Below, in pieces: positions 1 through 28,000 of a stretch of 64,000 bases of DNA (its first letter is position 1; every line of letters begins with the position of its first letter). Source of the DNA: Prochilodus magdalenae (taxonomy: Eukaryota; Chordata; Actinopteri; Characiformes; Prochilodontidae). The translations under genes and the position numbers were made by a program. The notes beneath the pieces were generated by a model, which searched no databases, was not told the origin of the DNA, and was given only the letters and a program-made list of their open reading frames with translations. The stretch covers positions 323,001-387,000 of the forward strand of contig JAMWET010000583.1 in the NCBI GenBank assembly GCA_024036415.1, read 5' to 3'.

Positions 1-12720
<12,720 letters not shown>

Positions 12721-15700
12721 GGCGCACGATTTTTAGTATTCTGGCATTTTTTTTTCCATTTTCGGGGTTTAAGTACGTCGAACTAGATCCGCCTTTCATG
12801 TCCCCCCTTCAAGTTCAACCACGAACTAGTTCTATAGATCAGATCTACAGTAGCTCTTAACTCTGTGCCAGAGAAATGGTTTCTTTGTCTGGACCAACAG
12901 CCTGACTATAAACTACACCGGCTTCTGTGGAGGCCTAGTCTACTTTCTGTTTTCCTTTTGTTTGGGTTACTTGAAAGTAATTATCCTGCTAACAGAGGCA
13001 TGTATAGAGAGAGGTTCTTAAGGTTCAGTCTAAAAGGGCCTCAATTAAAAAGGAGACCCCTCAGTCTACCAGTTAAAGTGGTATCGTCACGTAACCTGCA
13101 CTCATGACTCTAAAAAAAAAAGTGGAATTTTGGTTGATTAACCGGATGATGATGTCAAGCACTCTTTCACGCCCCAAGATTGTACAGGATTTCTCAGGGA
13201 GTCAGCAAGGGCCATCCCACACTACAGACAACAGTCACTGACACTCCCCAAGAATGTGGCAGCACTGTTTTGTTTTGTTTTTTCATCTCTTGACGTCATA
13301 ACTGTCTTCAGCCTGAGTCAGGACCGTTAGGGCTAGATGAGCAACTTGAAGGGAAGTCAAGCTTGTTGAAATTCAGGGGGTAAACCTTTGTGTGCAAACG
13401 CCAACTGTATACTGGTCCATAAAATGACATTTTATATCAGGCAGGGAAAGGGCAATGCGATTCTTATCTCCTTACTAATTCGCTGCTGCCATAAAAGGCA
13501 GCACTGTTTTGTTTAGCACACCATATTTCATTCATGCACATTTTAACCATTACATTTTTCTCTTTCTCAATCTTCTTTAAGTTGCGCCTTAATTACGTGC
13601 TGTCTGTAGACTGTGCATGGTAAAAAACTGACAAACATTACTGTGACAAGTTATATGCTGCCAGTAAACTCATTAAAAGGAATAGCGTCATCGCACCCCA
13701 CAAAGATACTTGCTTGATTAGTACCCATGAGAAAGAACTTATGCTCTGAATGCACTGTCCCTCTCCTGTTTTGTTTACAGCCTTTTCCGTGTGCGGTTGC
13801 TGAGACAGAGCCATCACGTCCCTGCTGGGTACACTCTGATGATAGGCTAGGCAGTCCCACAGAGCCCTGACTGAAAAAGAAAAGCAGCCTAAACTGTTTG
13901 GCACCCTGTATGCAATGGCCTTCATACCTCCTGACCAGCATCTGACAAAGAAATGAATCAGACTTCCCAGATCATATGAAACGACCAGGCATAGTGACTT
14001 AACACTTGGTCACATGACCAATTGTGGCACAGGAAGAGGACCACAGGAAGTCTTTTGTTATGGGTGTGAAGAGACATGAAAGGTGCGTGTGAGGCGGACC
14101 TTAGGTTTGGGGTCAAGCACTGAAAAAACAAGCACTTCTGATTGTCTCACTACTGAGATTAGAATGGTCTCTACAGGAAGAGCGTGTTTCTCACTTCACA
14201 CTTTTTCCATACTACCCACTCTCTATGCTCAACCATTGATTTGCTGACGTTACTCTGAACACATTTAGGTTTCTTTTTTGCAAGACCCTGTCACAAGCCG
14301 CAAACTGAATCACATGTTACAACACGAAGTTGAAAGTGAAACATGCCGCTGTTATGGCCTAAACTTATGATCAACCATCAAAGAAATCGCCTAGGTTTGA
14401 CTTTTTATTCACGTATCGGTGCTATTGGAACAAAACATCATATTTCCAAAATGATAACTTTACAAGTGAAGAAAAAACATGCTTTACTTTTAGCATAAGT
14501 CAATGGAACCAGACTTTTTTATTTATAAAAAAAAATAAACAAATTTGGGCCATGTCCTTTGGTCAACAAGCAATTTACACATATTATAAACGGCATCAGG
14601 TAGTTTAAAGTTATGTCAAAAACTGAAAAACGACTAAAATAGAGATATGAGGTTTTGATTAGACATTAGCTACTTACTACACAGTAACAGTTATTCAGTT
14701 CTGAGGAGCTTTTTAAATTCAAATATATATAAATATTTATTTATCAAATATATTTTTAAGTTTCCAAAAAAGTTGGCACAGTATCTAAAATGCAAATTAA
14801 AACAGACATTCATAAGGCTCATTCTGCTTTAGATCAAAAATAAAAAAACAAGATATTTAATGTTTTATATTAATAAAATGAATTATGTTGTACATGACTG
14901 TACAGTCATTTTGAAACTGATTCATGCAACACGTCACAGAAATGTTTTGACTGGGGCAACTCTAGGAACATAGGTTTAAAAACATCATGTGACAAGTCAT
15001 CTAATCATGTTTGGATACAAAAGGACCTTCCAGGAAAATCCCAGTCCTTTATAAGCAAGGATGGATCAGCAAAATAACCAACAGTTTAAAAGTAATGTTC
15101 TTTAGCCAGGGATTGGACGGAATTCAGGCAATTCATCTTTACAACGTAGAATATGATCAAAAGATTCAGGGTACCAGAGATATTTGCGCATTTAAAGGCT
15201 GAAAACCACAATTTAATGCCAGTGACCTTTGAGCTCTCAGTGATGGATATCGCTACATGGGATTGGGAATACATTGACAAACTTAAGTAAAGAAAACAAT
15301 TGTCAGTGAATCTATGAGTGCATGTCAGTAACTTCCAGAAACAATGAATCTATAGGCTCAAGCTCATGAAAGGGATTTATGCACAATGGAAACTTGTATT
15401 GTGGTGAAAATAAAATTTTCAGATGTTTATGGAAATAATGTACTTTGTGTTTTCTGATCCAAAGAAGAGAAAAGACTATTTAGATCATTCAATTACCAGT
15501 GTAAAGTTGGAAAGCCTGCATCAGTCGTATTACAGGTAACTTGGACATCTCTGAAAGCGCTGTTAACACTAAACATATTTTAGAGCGACACATGTTGCTT
15601 TTTAAGTGCAGTCGTTTTTCTGGGACGTCCATGCGTGTTTCAACCAGATTTGTGTAATCACAGTGCAGTTTACAGACTGGTCTGCCTGCAGTCCATAATG

Positions 15701-18645
15701 GTCTTCTAATCATGTGTCTTATAAAGCACAAAATATGACAACAACTTTGTACGGTAACACAGTTATGAGTTTGTATAAATGAAGTGGAAATTCCACTTTC
15801 AAAAATGAAATAAAGGATGTCTTGTGTCCACAAAGGTTAATTTAGTGCTGTGTTGCAGGCATCACATTTGGAAAGAGTGATATTTACAAAAACAAAGGTA
15901 AAACATAAAATAGTTTCCAGTTCAGTAGGCCAAGATCAATTTACTAGTTACCACTTTCTGTCTTTACTAGCATTTTACACACTGGTGCAACTGGGTTTGT
16001 ATACAATATACAGAATCACACAGTCCCAATGGAATAATATAAGCACAAACATTTCTAGCCTGCTCTGTATTATGCTTAGAGTGTTTGGGGTCACGGGGGA
16101 CTTAATTCCCAAACACCTAATATGGGACACGAGAGCTTTCCCTTATTTGATCTTTAGCCACTTATCAGTGTCCCAAGTCACAAGACCTCTTGTTAAATCA
16201 ACTCTCGTCATGAGAGCGACTAATTTTAAATAAAGTAACTTAATTTATATTGTCTTTGAGAATACTGTTGAATTAATACCAGTCAGTCTACGGTTTCTTT
16301 ACACACATGCACAGATCAAATCATTTTACACATAGACATGAGGAAAAGCCAATGCATCCTGTTTATCATTTCTGCAACCCACACAACAAAGCATATAACA
16401 CCCATGATAAGAAATCAGTCAATTTGCTTAAAGTCTGCATTTAATGTTTGTTGTTGATTAGATACAAATGACAAGAAGTTAAACATTCAAGACGACAGTT
16501 CTCGCATCCTTTAGAAATCATCATTTATGAAAGTGCTTTTTGTCCATGTTAGTTTTACAGTGTGATCCATTTCATGAAGCGTTAAACATGTAGTAGTCTC
16601 TTTATTACTGTTGCTGACAGTGTAATAGTAATTCATTAGTAATATCTGTAGTCATATTTTGGCTCTGAAGTGAGCATCACCAAGCAAAATGAGATGCATA
16701 AGGCCAAACAGAATCAGTTTAGTGTACAGGGCAAAATAACTTTTTGATTGTGTAATTCTCCCCTTTCAAGGTGCTTGTTTAGGTGTTGTGCGAGAATACG
16801 TCTATGGCCCTAAAGCCTGCAGTGTACTGTAAACAATGGCACATGAAGGAATGTAGAGCGTGTTGATAGTTATCATGTGTTTGCACATGCACAAGCACAA
16901 GCACATTGTATGTTTAAGTGCTGGGCGTGAACACCACTGTCAGAAAGCTGCAAAAAATATTAGACCCACTTTACTTTATGTGGTATTATTCACTATCCCT
17001 TACTCCAGCAGAAGTACTAAACAAAGTAACACCTCTGGAAAGACTGTCTGATAAAAATAAACAGGGGTTGAAAAATCTCACTCATGTTTTAGAATGTGTG
17101 CATACTACTCACTATGACTTGTTGATCCAAACATTTTAATTATTAAATAAAAATCTGTGAATTATTTTTTGCACAATATACTTGAGTGCACACCATGTGC
17201 CATGCAGTTACTTTGGTCCATTTTAATGCTTACAGTCCAGAACACTGTCACAGTCCACAACAGCAACACCAAATAAATAATAAAAGGCCATAATTCCAAC
17301 ATCTGAAGCCATGGAATAACAACAGAAGTCACTAATTTCTTCTGACATCAGTCAGCAAGATGATACAGTGATTAACAGAGGTGTCATTTAAAAAGCTGAA
17401 ACTACTGTATGCAGAAGAAACATACAGATGCCACAATAATTATTAAAACTCAGACACATAAGCTGAGTGTTATCATATACGCTTTAGCCCACATTGTTGA
17501 TAAATCAATGGTACATAGCATCCAGGATACCTGAGTAAAGAATATGACTAGGGGGGATAATAGAATATAATCATAGTTTTACAATAGGATAGTAAACATA
17601 ATACTTTAACTATACATGTTGATGTCCAGAGGGAATGTGGCTTTATCAGACTTTTAATGACTTACAGCAGATTTTCCAAAGCTCATTCATAATAAATGTC
17701 TACAGTTTAAAGACTAGAATCTAATAATTCTATTCAGAAGAACTGAAAAGCGTTATGGCTGTAATAAAAACATTAAAGTAACACTGTAGTGCAATGATTG
17801 CTGTTTAATGATTACATAACTTTGAAATTAGGACCATATAATCTGGTGCATTTTCTATTATGTCCCATGTGTAGATGAAAGTTGCTTCACTCACGTGGTG
17901 CTAACATGTGCAAGTGTGTTTCTGTCGAAGTGAATTTGTAATGTGTGGGCCTTCGATTAGAATGGACAGCAGCAGCTGTGACGCGCACAGAACAAATAAG
18001 GTCACCAGATGCCAAAACCGTCTGCCACGAGTGGAAAACCAGTTCAAGGGTCAACCACAAAATACATACAGTGACTTAAAAGTGAGACCAATTACTGTGC
18101 ATCTATTTTTGACAAGTAGTTGTTTTGAGGATCCTGTGGAAAGATTTTATTTGTACTAATGATGACACTATATGCAAAGCATCCTAATCTTATCTCATCT
18201 AATCACTGTAAGCTCCACTGTAGTGTATGAATTTTATGTGGAAATAATTCTGTGTGAGGTATATTGTACAGCGTACCATAAATGCAGCAGATTAAGAAGG
18301 GTGACCAGTTCTTGCATATGTACACACATAATCTATCAATAGGCAAATGTTCATATCCTCCACCATTCTGACAAAACATTTATTACACCATCCCTACCAT
18401 AAAGAATAAAAGAGGTCTCATTCGCCAAACACTGAACGTTAAGACAATTCGTTACCTTGCATGTCTAGACCACGCCTTCAATCAATTATGGCTAACAAAA
18501 AAAATTGGACTGTAGAAATCATGGGGAACAGGGGGGAACCAACCAAAAGCTCATCACAGAGACTAGTAATAGGAAATACATTAGTTAGGAAGGAGGAAGT
18601 TCCGGCGTGGTCTTTCACCCAATCTTCCATTATTGCATAACTCCG
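12721..18645. other. Intergenic region between gan 3' end and cmip promoter
   Basis: About 6 kb separates the two same-strand genes. I see no coding exon in it: the open frames are short, lack homology and lack splice context. It holds a perfect TGACGTCA at 13291-13298, a diverged MITE copy near 14.4 kb and AT-rich sequence. Part of the right side may belong to a long gan 3' UTR, since gigaxonin mRNAs can have long 3' UTRs. Confidence 0.6.
14405..14525 (-). mobile_element. Diverged copy of the inverted-repeat MITE seen at 19.6 kb
   Basis: Read on the plus strand, this segment aligns with the reverse complement of the 19.6 kb MITE. Shared blocks include TCCAAAATG followed by an ACTTTACA-like block, then AAGTCAATGGAACCAGA close to the far end. 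The terminal repeat is degraded, and many substitutions and small gaps suggest an old copy. Confidence 0.5.
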
Positions 18646-18651
18646 TTTATT
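18646..18651 (-). other. gan: Possible gan polyadenylation signal
   Basis: AATAAA on the minus strand lies about 420 bases downstream of the gan stop codon. The region is AT-rich and other AATAAA hexamers occur further left (for example near 18378), so this is only the nearest plausible candidate. Confidence 0.25.
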
Positions 18652-19073
18652 AAAAACCCTCAGATCTAACGCTGACAAGCTCCTCAACATTACCCATTTC
18701 TCAAATATGTGAGCGCATAATTAGTGTTATCTTTTCAATCAACAGCAGCAAGCGTTTTCCACCTTATGCTCCACTGAAATTACAGTATTAATGCTAAAAA
18801 AAGCTGTAGTTATGCTATAGTTTATCAAAACTACAAAACTCCATTCCTTTATATTAATAAAACCAAAAAAAATATGAGAACGTCATTCCCTTAAAAAGGC
18901 GTCAAAACAAAGTAAACAAAAGCGGCCCAAATGTCCCCATGTACCTCACTCAAGTATTCCCTTCTGATATTTGTGTTCGGTTACAGCTAGTGATTCCCAA
19001 GACCCACATGCAGCTTTCTTCCAAACAGGAAGCTGACAGAAGAGTGACGCAGGGGTATGGATGTGCGCTTGGT

Positions 19074-22000
19074 TTAAACAGATGGCACTCGAATCCTAAA
19101 AAGGCCCTGTTTGAGCTGCAGCCGGAACAGCTTACAGTTGGCGATGCGCAGGGCAGCGCAGCCAGTCTTACACAGGTCCGAGGGCAGGAGGGGTCTAGTA
19201 GGGTGCCAAGTTCCCGTACTGCGGCGGAACTCTCGCACATAATCATAACTAGTGCCTGGAAGTGGGGAGAAAAAGTAACCTGCATTACTATTCTGGGCAA
19301 ACATCATTTAGTTGTGCTGAGATGTTTAAAAAGCTTCCAGTAAAGACGAAATGCAAGCTTTGTAAAATCATTATCCAAATAGCTAAGTTAGTTAAAAATA
19401 GTTTTAAAATGGTTAAAAACAACTGTTTGTATACAGAAGTAGGTAACAGGTTCAGACTGCACTTCTTTATCCTTTCTAAACACAGTAATTTCATGAAACA
19501 TTTGGAGCAGCCTTAGAATTTTTTTGTGTTGCTATTTATGTATTAGCTTTCTCTTTCAAGCTCTGAGAAATGAAGTGCACATATCCGACTATATTTGAAC
19601 ATATTGTCGCTGTCCAAAGAAAAAGATGCATATCCATTTTTGTTGATTTTTACTTTTATGCCTCATTTGATCACATGAGCTGCTATTTACACTTTGTTTG
19701 AAATTGCATGAAAAATAGACCAACAGAAATAGCCCAAAACAGCTTGAAAAGATATCTGGTTCCACTGACTTCCATTCAAATTAAATGAGGTTTTTGGCCT
19801 CTCCTGTAAAGTGGCCATTTTGGAGATACTTGTTTTTCTTTGGACAGCGACGATATACTAAAATATCAGCCTCTCTTTACAAGCTGAACTCCAGCTTAGA
19901 AAGTGCACAAGTAGCCTGGTTTTATCAAAAGATTCATTATTTCAGGAAAAGCTCTAGAAATCCTTAGGTGATTGTTTATCTAGTCTCCTTAATTATATCA
20001 TTACTTACCAAGGCACAGTAGTCAACATTAAGAATAAGGTATGGATGGAAAAATAATTCATAATAAAGCACAATACAGAGAGGAGAAACAAGTTTTCAGA
20101 TAGTTCCACTGTATATATTGACGTCAAATTAACAATGCTTTTTTTTTTTTTATTTATATTAAATTATATTAAATTTTATATTAAATTATATTAAATATAG
20201 TATGTATTCACAAAGGAATTAAATGCATGTTAAAAAGGTATTCAAAATCTATATTAATGTTATGTTAAATGTACTAGCTTCTATATTAGCTTCTGGTGTC
20301 ATTACAAAAGATTTTGTCCAGGCAGCTATTTGTCTAATAATCATCCTTGGATTGGTGGGCCATGCAAGACTTCAAATTAAACAAAAGTACATTGGCTTTA
20401 AGTTAGCTCATTACATAAATTGGCAGTGAATTGCAAGTACGATATATAACACTATACCTACAGTAAAGTATGGAGCTGGGAGTGTCATGATACAGGGCTA
20501 TCTCTCCGCGGACAAAACTGGGGCATTACATGACATCTAGGGATGCAAAAATGAAGCGACATACCACAAGAAATGGCCTAGTCAATCTCCTGACTTAAAT
20601 CATATTAAAAAAAGGTTTATAGAGATTTATGAAATTTCAAGTCCATTAGTGGGATTCCCCGGAAGTCAGTCAGGGAACCGACATTTTGCTTAGATGAATG
20701 GGCCTAAATTCATTGAACCACAATGTGTATTATGTATTTCGACAGTACTTTTCAACACAGTACTAAAGTTCATTTGTGATGTTTGAACACTTTTTCCGCT
20801 TGTCAATTTTTTGAACACATGTTGGTTTATGCTTTTGAATACATCCTTTTTATAACTACATTATAAGTATAACACTGAATAGGACATTTGCACTGGAAGT
20901 ATATTGGAAAAGTTTCTTGTTTCCCCTCACTGGATGTTTTTAGTGATTTTATCTTAGATGTTTATTTTAAACACATTAGACATTAACCATAATACAGACA
21001 CATACAGTAGGAGAACCATGAGAATATCTGTCCTGGAAAGCCTAACAAACATGCAAATGTAGCTAATTCTTTAAATACAATTCATTTTAAAATCCACATA
21101 GTTAATAATTTATTCCTTCAAGCCTAACCCAGATAAAAGGACGATGAGTCACTTTGCTGAAAGGAGAGTTTGAGGAAGGAGAGAGGAAACATTTGATTAA
21201 ACTATATGTTCTATTCTTACCTGTGTCAAGCTCTCCCACAACATATATACTGGCACCAATAGGAACAGCACCGTATACAAATGAAGATGTAGTGTGTATG
21301 CACAGGTTCTGATCATCAAGAAGCACCCATCTGCAGCAAGGGAGTGGGACAGCCAGAGATTAGTAGAAACACATTCAGTAACTACTGTCATTGGCAGTAA
21401 TGTTGGACTTATTTGGATAGTCCACTGTAGATGTCCAGGATTAATAAAAATACTTTGAAAAACATTAACTTTCATTACAAGGTTTTGTCCAGACAGCTAT
21501 AATATATTCATATTAAGTTTAACTTGCCCTCAACTAAATCTTTTCAATTCACATATTCTTTTTCCTTACCGTACATGTTACACTCACTGTAAAATTACAC
21601 TCTAAAAACCCAAAATTGGCCCAGAACCTACACCTAAACCCACCCTAACCCTGGTTCCATCCCAATGCTAACTTAAATGCAGTTATTTTAAAAAGCTTAC
21701 CTTTTCAACTCATCATGAAAGAACTCTGACTTGCATATGGTCATTTGAATGGACCCAGGAGTATCTTCATCTCTGCTCCTCACACCTCCAAACACGTACA
21801 GCTCCTGACCCACTCCACACGCCACAGCACCAAATCTGAGGAGAAACATAAATGCATGCTGATATCAGAATCTTATAAGTATGAGCAGATATTTCTCTAA
21901 TTAGATGTCTAGATTTGGCCAATATTTGTTCAAACCATTATTTAGTGCACTTCAGAAAAACAGAAGTTGTAGGTAAATCTGTGCTAAACAGCCATTTAAC

Positions 22001-25000
22001 TAATTTCATTCGTTTAACTTATTTGTAACTTAAATGTTTGTTGCATTTTTCCATTAGGCTAATCCAGGCAGATTTAGTCCCAGCACATTTTTATGAACAT
22101 TTATGTATCAGCAGATATGTACCTTCCAAAATATTGGATATCAGCCCTAGTTCACCCTATTGGTGCAACCGTAAAAAAACAACAACAACAAAAAAAAAAA
22201 ACCACATTACACTGTCTCTTGTACATGGACAAACAAACATACATGCATGCACACCACCCATGTGTGTACACTTCTTGGCATCTTAAGGATTCTAACAAAT
22301 AACAGGGCAAAACCTTAAATAGCCCCAATTAAACCAGTATCAGTATCAGTATTGTATTAACTATAATAGCACAGTGTCCACATCTACTTGTGTTCCATTC
22401 CAATGTTTTATTTTGTTCTATTTCAATACATTATGTGACCTGTGTATACGCTTATACCTCCTCTCCGTTAGAGGGCAGAGAGTAGTCCACTGCTGAGTTT
22501 TGGTGTCATAGCTTTCCACAGAATCATAAATTTTCCCATAAGATCCTCCTCCCATCACATAGAGCTTCTTCTTCATGGCAGCACAGCAACTGAACTACAA
22601 AGTGGAAAGGCATACATCAGAATAATTTTCTGTGTCGACAGGATTGTACACAAATGCTGGGGTTTTCTGGCTGTGGTGAACGTTTCTGTATTTGTGTCTC
22701 ACCTTTCTGACTGTGGTCATACTAGTTTGGGTCGTCCAGGTGTTAAAATGAGGGTCAAACACTTCCATCGTGAGAAGAACTTCGGTATCTTCATTTTCTC
22801 CACCCAGCACATAGATCATCCCATCCAGCTCAGCAATACCAAAGTGCCGCCTCGCCTAACCACAAAGTAGACAACAGTAAAACACTGACTCCTGGTGTTG
22901 AACAAGCAGAACTGTCTCAACAGCTCACAAAAACAAAGGAATTTGAATCATGTATGCAATTCTACAGTTGTTTCGATTATTGTGAATGGTAGAATTTTTA
23001 TAATTTTAAATTCTTTATGAGTAATTTATTATTTTTAAATTCAACATAACATTGAACATCAAGCTGACTCTAATGTTGTTTCAACATCCCACCAAAAGAT
23101 TGTGTGCACTGCCTCTAGTGGAGATAACAGAATTATTCCATCATAAACAGGAAGAGAGCTACATCGAATGAAGATCAAGTGCTTTGTGTATTTCTGAAAG
23201 CTAGCCTGCTTGTTTGGTCATCGTTGTTTTATTATGAGTGTTGAAAATGAAAAAATCATACCTGTTTCATTGGTGGGATAGGGGTCCAGGTGTTAGTCTC
23301 TGGGTCATATTTTTCTCCACTATTCAGGATAGTCGTGTTTTCATCCATTCCTCCAACAGCAAAAAGGCACCCATCTGATTGGACATATGGAAAAACAGTA
23401 GTCATGATCAACTGTGAGGACAAGCGTTGAGCATTATTAGGAAGCCAGAAAGTTAGAGAGTATTCTAAAACATTATACCATTCCAAACTAATCATACCAA
23501 TATGCACTTGTATAGGTGTCCCCACTACATATACCTAATCTATAATAACTATAGATAATGACAAGGGTAAACTGCAATATATATAATTTCCTCACTGTTG
23601 GTTATTTCCCAAAAATCTAGCTTCTGCCCTAGAGTACTGTTTTAACAGAAGTCGAACAGAACAAAACAGCCAAATCCAAAAAGCCATAAGGGTAAAGAGC
23701 ATTTTTAGCCATAATAGACAGCATTTTCAGGGTAGTGATAAAACTGAAATGGAAAAATTGTGATTTATAAAATGGGAAGAACTTGATTTTGGTCTGTGTA
23801 GTTGAGCAGGTTAGTATATCCTTGTTATCTTTAAATGGTGTTATTAATGTGCCAATTGTGCATGTTTTAGATATCAAAATTATTGCAGTTGTGTGTCTGA
23901 TTTACCTTTGTGGAGAAGAGAGAATTATGGGTTCTTGCCCCTTCTCTCTCATTGCTTGTCAACAGCCTAACACTGTCACTACATTTCATCAATGTTCTAG
24001 TTTATCAGATTTAAAAGGGGGAAAAGTGGACAGCCAGAGCAAAGTTACATCCAAGTATGGTTATAAGAAGTCAATGGCATGGAGCATTTAGCCTAAGGTC
24101 TAAAAACACAAAACCACAATTGTTGTCACTATTTTATTTGATTATATGAATTAAAAATATCAATTTCACCAAAGAGGTGAAGCTTATTAAACAGATTAAT
24201 GCTAAACTTGTTAATATTAAACTTGAATATTTCCTGATCCTGTGATACAACTGAAATATATTAAGGTGTTAAATGTTAAAGATGTTGCATACAAGATCAG
24301 AACAACTGCATTTTAAAGACGGCTTAAATTCATAAAAATTTAAAGTTATGCAACAGAAATGACTTGTGATGAAATGCCAAACTTTCTTAGCCAGTAGCAC
24401 TTCAGCATCTAGGTGTGTTATCAGTAAGGGGAGATTTTATTACCAAATGCATCTATACCAAAGTCGGCATTAGCTGTTGCCAGATGTTTTACAGAGGGTT
24501 TTATCTGCATTTATTAAAGGTAGAACGACTTTCTTAACAGAAAAACACAGACCAGCAGTCACCACCCCATGACCAATGCGTCTCTCATTCATGGGCTGCA
24601 GATCAATCCACAGCTGCCGGTTCCTGTCATAAAGGGGGCACATGCAGCGCGTCACCGCAGAGGGCTTCCGAGTGCTAAACAGGAAATGAAACAGGAAACG
24701 CACTTGGTTGAAAAAGTACAGTGGAACAGTGGACTAGTCTAGCCTTGGATAAATTACATGTTAATTACATGTTAAATGCAAACTCCTCATCTAAAAATCT
24801 ATTTTACTTATACCCTAATTAACCCACATACATACCTTCTCTCCTTGAGAATTTACTGTGGCCTACTGCACATATATAACTTAAAACATTAACAGATCAG
24901 ATTTAACCCAAATGTGAAACCCTATAAGTACCTAATTGGATCTTTGACCTCTCCTGACATTTACTCTGACATTTTGTGGTATGTTCTAATACTCACGCCC

Positions 25001-28000
25001 TGTCCTCACCCCCTACAATAACGATGCACTCAGAGTAGCCACGGGGTTTGAAGGCAGCCAGTAGTGCCTCCCCTTGCTGCGCTGCACCTCCCAAAGGCTC
25101 CATACAGCATTGTCCAATCACTTCCCTCATGAGGGGGTCTCCGAGCATCTGCTCCTGCAGGTAGCTCTGGTCCAGACCCTGCACCCACACTGCTGACATC
25201 ACCTCCTTCATATGCACCTACATTCAGGAAGCAGAAGGAATTAAATAGTCACTACACATTGCACATAGTCGGTTAAGAGTCGGGTAAGGTTATATAAAGG
25301 ATGAGCACCTGTATATTCAAAAAGCACTTCAGCAGTGTATAACAACAGTCTGTATAATTCATTCACTAAGACATAAACTAAGTCATTATGAATGGACTGA
25401 TGTGTAATGGTTAACTGTGGTTAAATAATGGTTGTACACTCTTTATAGACTCTTTACAGTGATGTGACAGGGGTACAAGTGTCTACGACACAAATATGAC
25501 CATTGTATTTACTCCCCAAAATGACTAACAAACCTACTAGGACTGCCCTCTAGAAGTCAAGGAGTCGAATCATCAGTCGGAGACCCTTCAAGTGTACTGA
25601 CAACAGCTACCTTTTTTTGGTAAAACAGACAAGCTTACAAAAATGCACAAGAACTTTAAGAATGTAAAATGACATTTTAATAATTATTACAAGGGGAATA
25701 ATAAGTATATATTTAAGTTCTATCTGGGCTATGATGCATGCTTGCTAAAAATTAAATCCACATGACAAAGTGCTTTGACGGTTTACAGTTAAAGGAAGCT
25801 AAAGCTGTGAAACTGAGAAACACGGGGGGAACAATGTCTGAAGAAAGGAGAAACGGACCGAAGATGTTTGTTTTATTATAATTCCATTATTTTAGATCCT
25901 CAATTACAGATTTTTTTTTATTTATTCGTCTACATCTAAAAAAAATTATATTGACTAATTTGGTTTTATTTAGAAGTTATTATTTATGAGAGATGAAAGA
26001 CGCAGGGTCATCTTACTGAAGAAGTTGTTAAAAGTGAAATTAAAAAGATTAAAAGGCTATAAGCGCTAATGTTCAGCATAAATACGCGCTGTTGCCCGAT
26101 GCTATACTCTGTCATTAAATCAGGCTCCAATTCAGATCGTTCATCATACGCCACGTCTCTTTTAGTTCAAAGATATGTTCCTGTGACTCTGCTGACTTTT
26201 TAAATGAGGAGGACATCGGATCTGAAACGTATGCAAATTGATTTACTGATAACTAGATAATGTACATGGAGGAAAAACATGAAACAACAGTCGATTCATC
26301 GGCCAGGACGTGCGAATCCGATTCGACTGACAAAATTTTGAGTTGGGCACAGCCCTACAAAATACACATGTTCTTTTATACATACAGCTAAAGCTGGTTT
26401 TTCACCAGTTACTACTTGGCCTTGGCTGTACTCCTTGACCATAACTGTATTTCAAAGTAGTTCATCTCAAAGCTTGTCTTAACATCTCAGACAACAGGCA
26501 GTGTATTCATAATCTGTAATATACTGAACAAAAATATAAACATAAAAGTCTTTTACCCAAACTTAGAAAACCATGTGGGTCGTGAAACAGAATTCCTACA
26601 TTAAAATTTTTTTTTTTTATTTAAATCAATCTGCTGGACGTGACTTTTTGTTCAGTGTGGTTGTCTAAGAAGTAGATTTGTAAGATACATAATGCTTTTA
26701 GGCTTTTTTAAATTTCCTTTAGTGTCATGCAGTTTTTTTATGTGCATGTAAACAGTCTGCTAAAAGTGCACACCACAGAAAAACTCCCTCCCACAGCCTG
26801 CCTGAAATCCCTCATTGCAATTTTAGCTTTATTCTCGGTCATCAGGTGACGTCATCTCCTAACACAACACTTATTTTCTGCCTACGCCCTCACACACCAC
26901 ACAGAGAGCTAAAAAAGTACAAACTTACCACTCTCTGGCCCAGTCTAGCTTGCAAAGGTGGATCAAGTCTATCAACTCGTTCTACCTGACTTTCAGGATC
27001 AGACTGACGCCATTGTAAGGATAGCCACAGCAGTGTGGGGGAGCTGACCAGTCAGCGTACACTACACTCATCAGGAGGGGAGGATATTAGAAGCGCTAAT
27101 AGAGTGTTTTAGTGAATACAGAAAAATACTATGTTTTGGGAAAACTTAAGGTAGTAAATCTACTCCAATGGACCCCAAAAATATTATTAAACCTCAAAAT
27201 GAGCACAACAGGTCTTTAAATGCTTCATGTGTCTGGTTTATTTTACTACTGCTGTAACGCCTTCATGATATTTCATGCTTTCCATGTTCTTGTTACTGTG
27301 TGACACCCAAACAAGTGTAAAAAAAAAACAAAAAAAAACCCTAAAGTACACTTTGTATCTGCCAATGCTAAATGTATAAAGAACTACTTATACAAAACTA
27401 TAATGGGGGCCCAGGTTAGCTGACCAGCTGATTTTTGTTGTTAGAAAAAAACATGGTGCACTTATGTCAAAACATCTTTACACAGAATGTCCAAAATAAA
27501 CATGAACCAGCAGACTAACTGATCCTGGCTGAGTCTGATAGTCATATGAAGCAAATGTAATGCAGAGTAATGACACAACAAACACTTTCAAATAATGACG
27601 ATATGAAGGTCTTATCAAAACAAAGAATCTCTGTGAGGACTCTTTGACACAGTATGTTGTACAAATGTACTGAAGCATCGCTCTTACCCGTCGGGCCTCA
27701 ATATCATGCGCAAGCCAGCGGACCACCGCCTCCAGCACATGCTTCTCATTGCCCACGTTGAGCTTCTCCATGGACAGCAGCTCACACAGCCGATCTGGAG
27801 GAAGCTCACGGAACTCCTCTTGGTTTGCTACGTCTCGGAAGTGTGTCTGCAGGTACTCTGTGGACACATGGTGGACGTGGTGTAGGCAGTAGTGCAGAGA
27901 GAACAGTCGGATACCAATGCAGTTCTCAGCTGTGATGCACCTCTCCAGGAACTGGCAGCACAGCAACTTGAGGTCAGTGAGGAGCAGCAGGTCAGCAGCC

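Noticed and set aside
18939..19343. 134-codon plus-strand frame and a 116-codon minus-strand frame over gan exon 11
   Set aside because: Both are shadows of the gan final exon; the true frame ends FRLQLKQGLFRIRVPSV with stop at 19074.
21610..21660. Telomere-like CCTAACCC sequence in gan intron 9
   Set aside because: Only one or two irregular units; not an interstitial telomeric array.
23102..23118. Second CTCF-like site (CCACTAGAGGCAG on the minus strand) in gan intron 6
   Set aside because: One base short within the GGGGC part of the core; not a convincing match.
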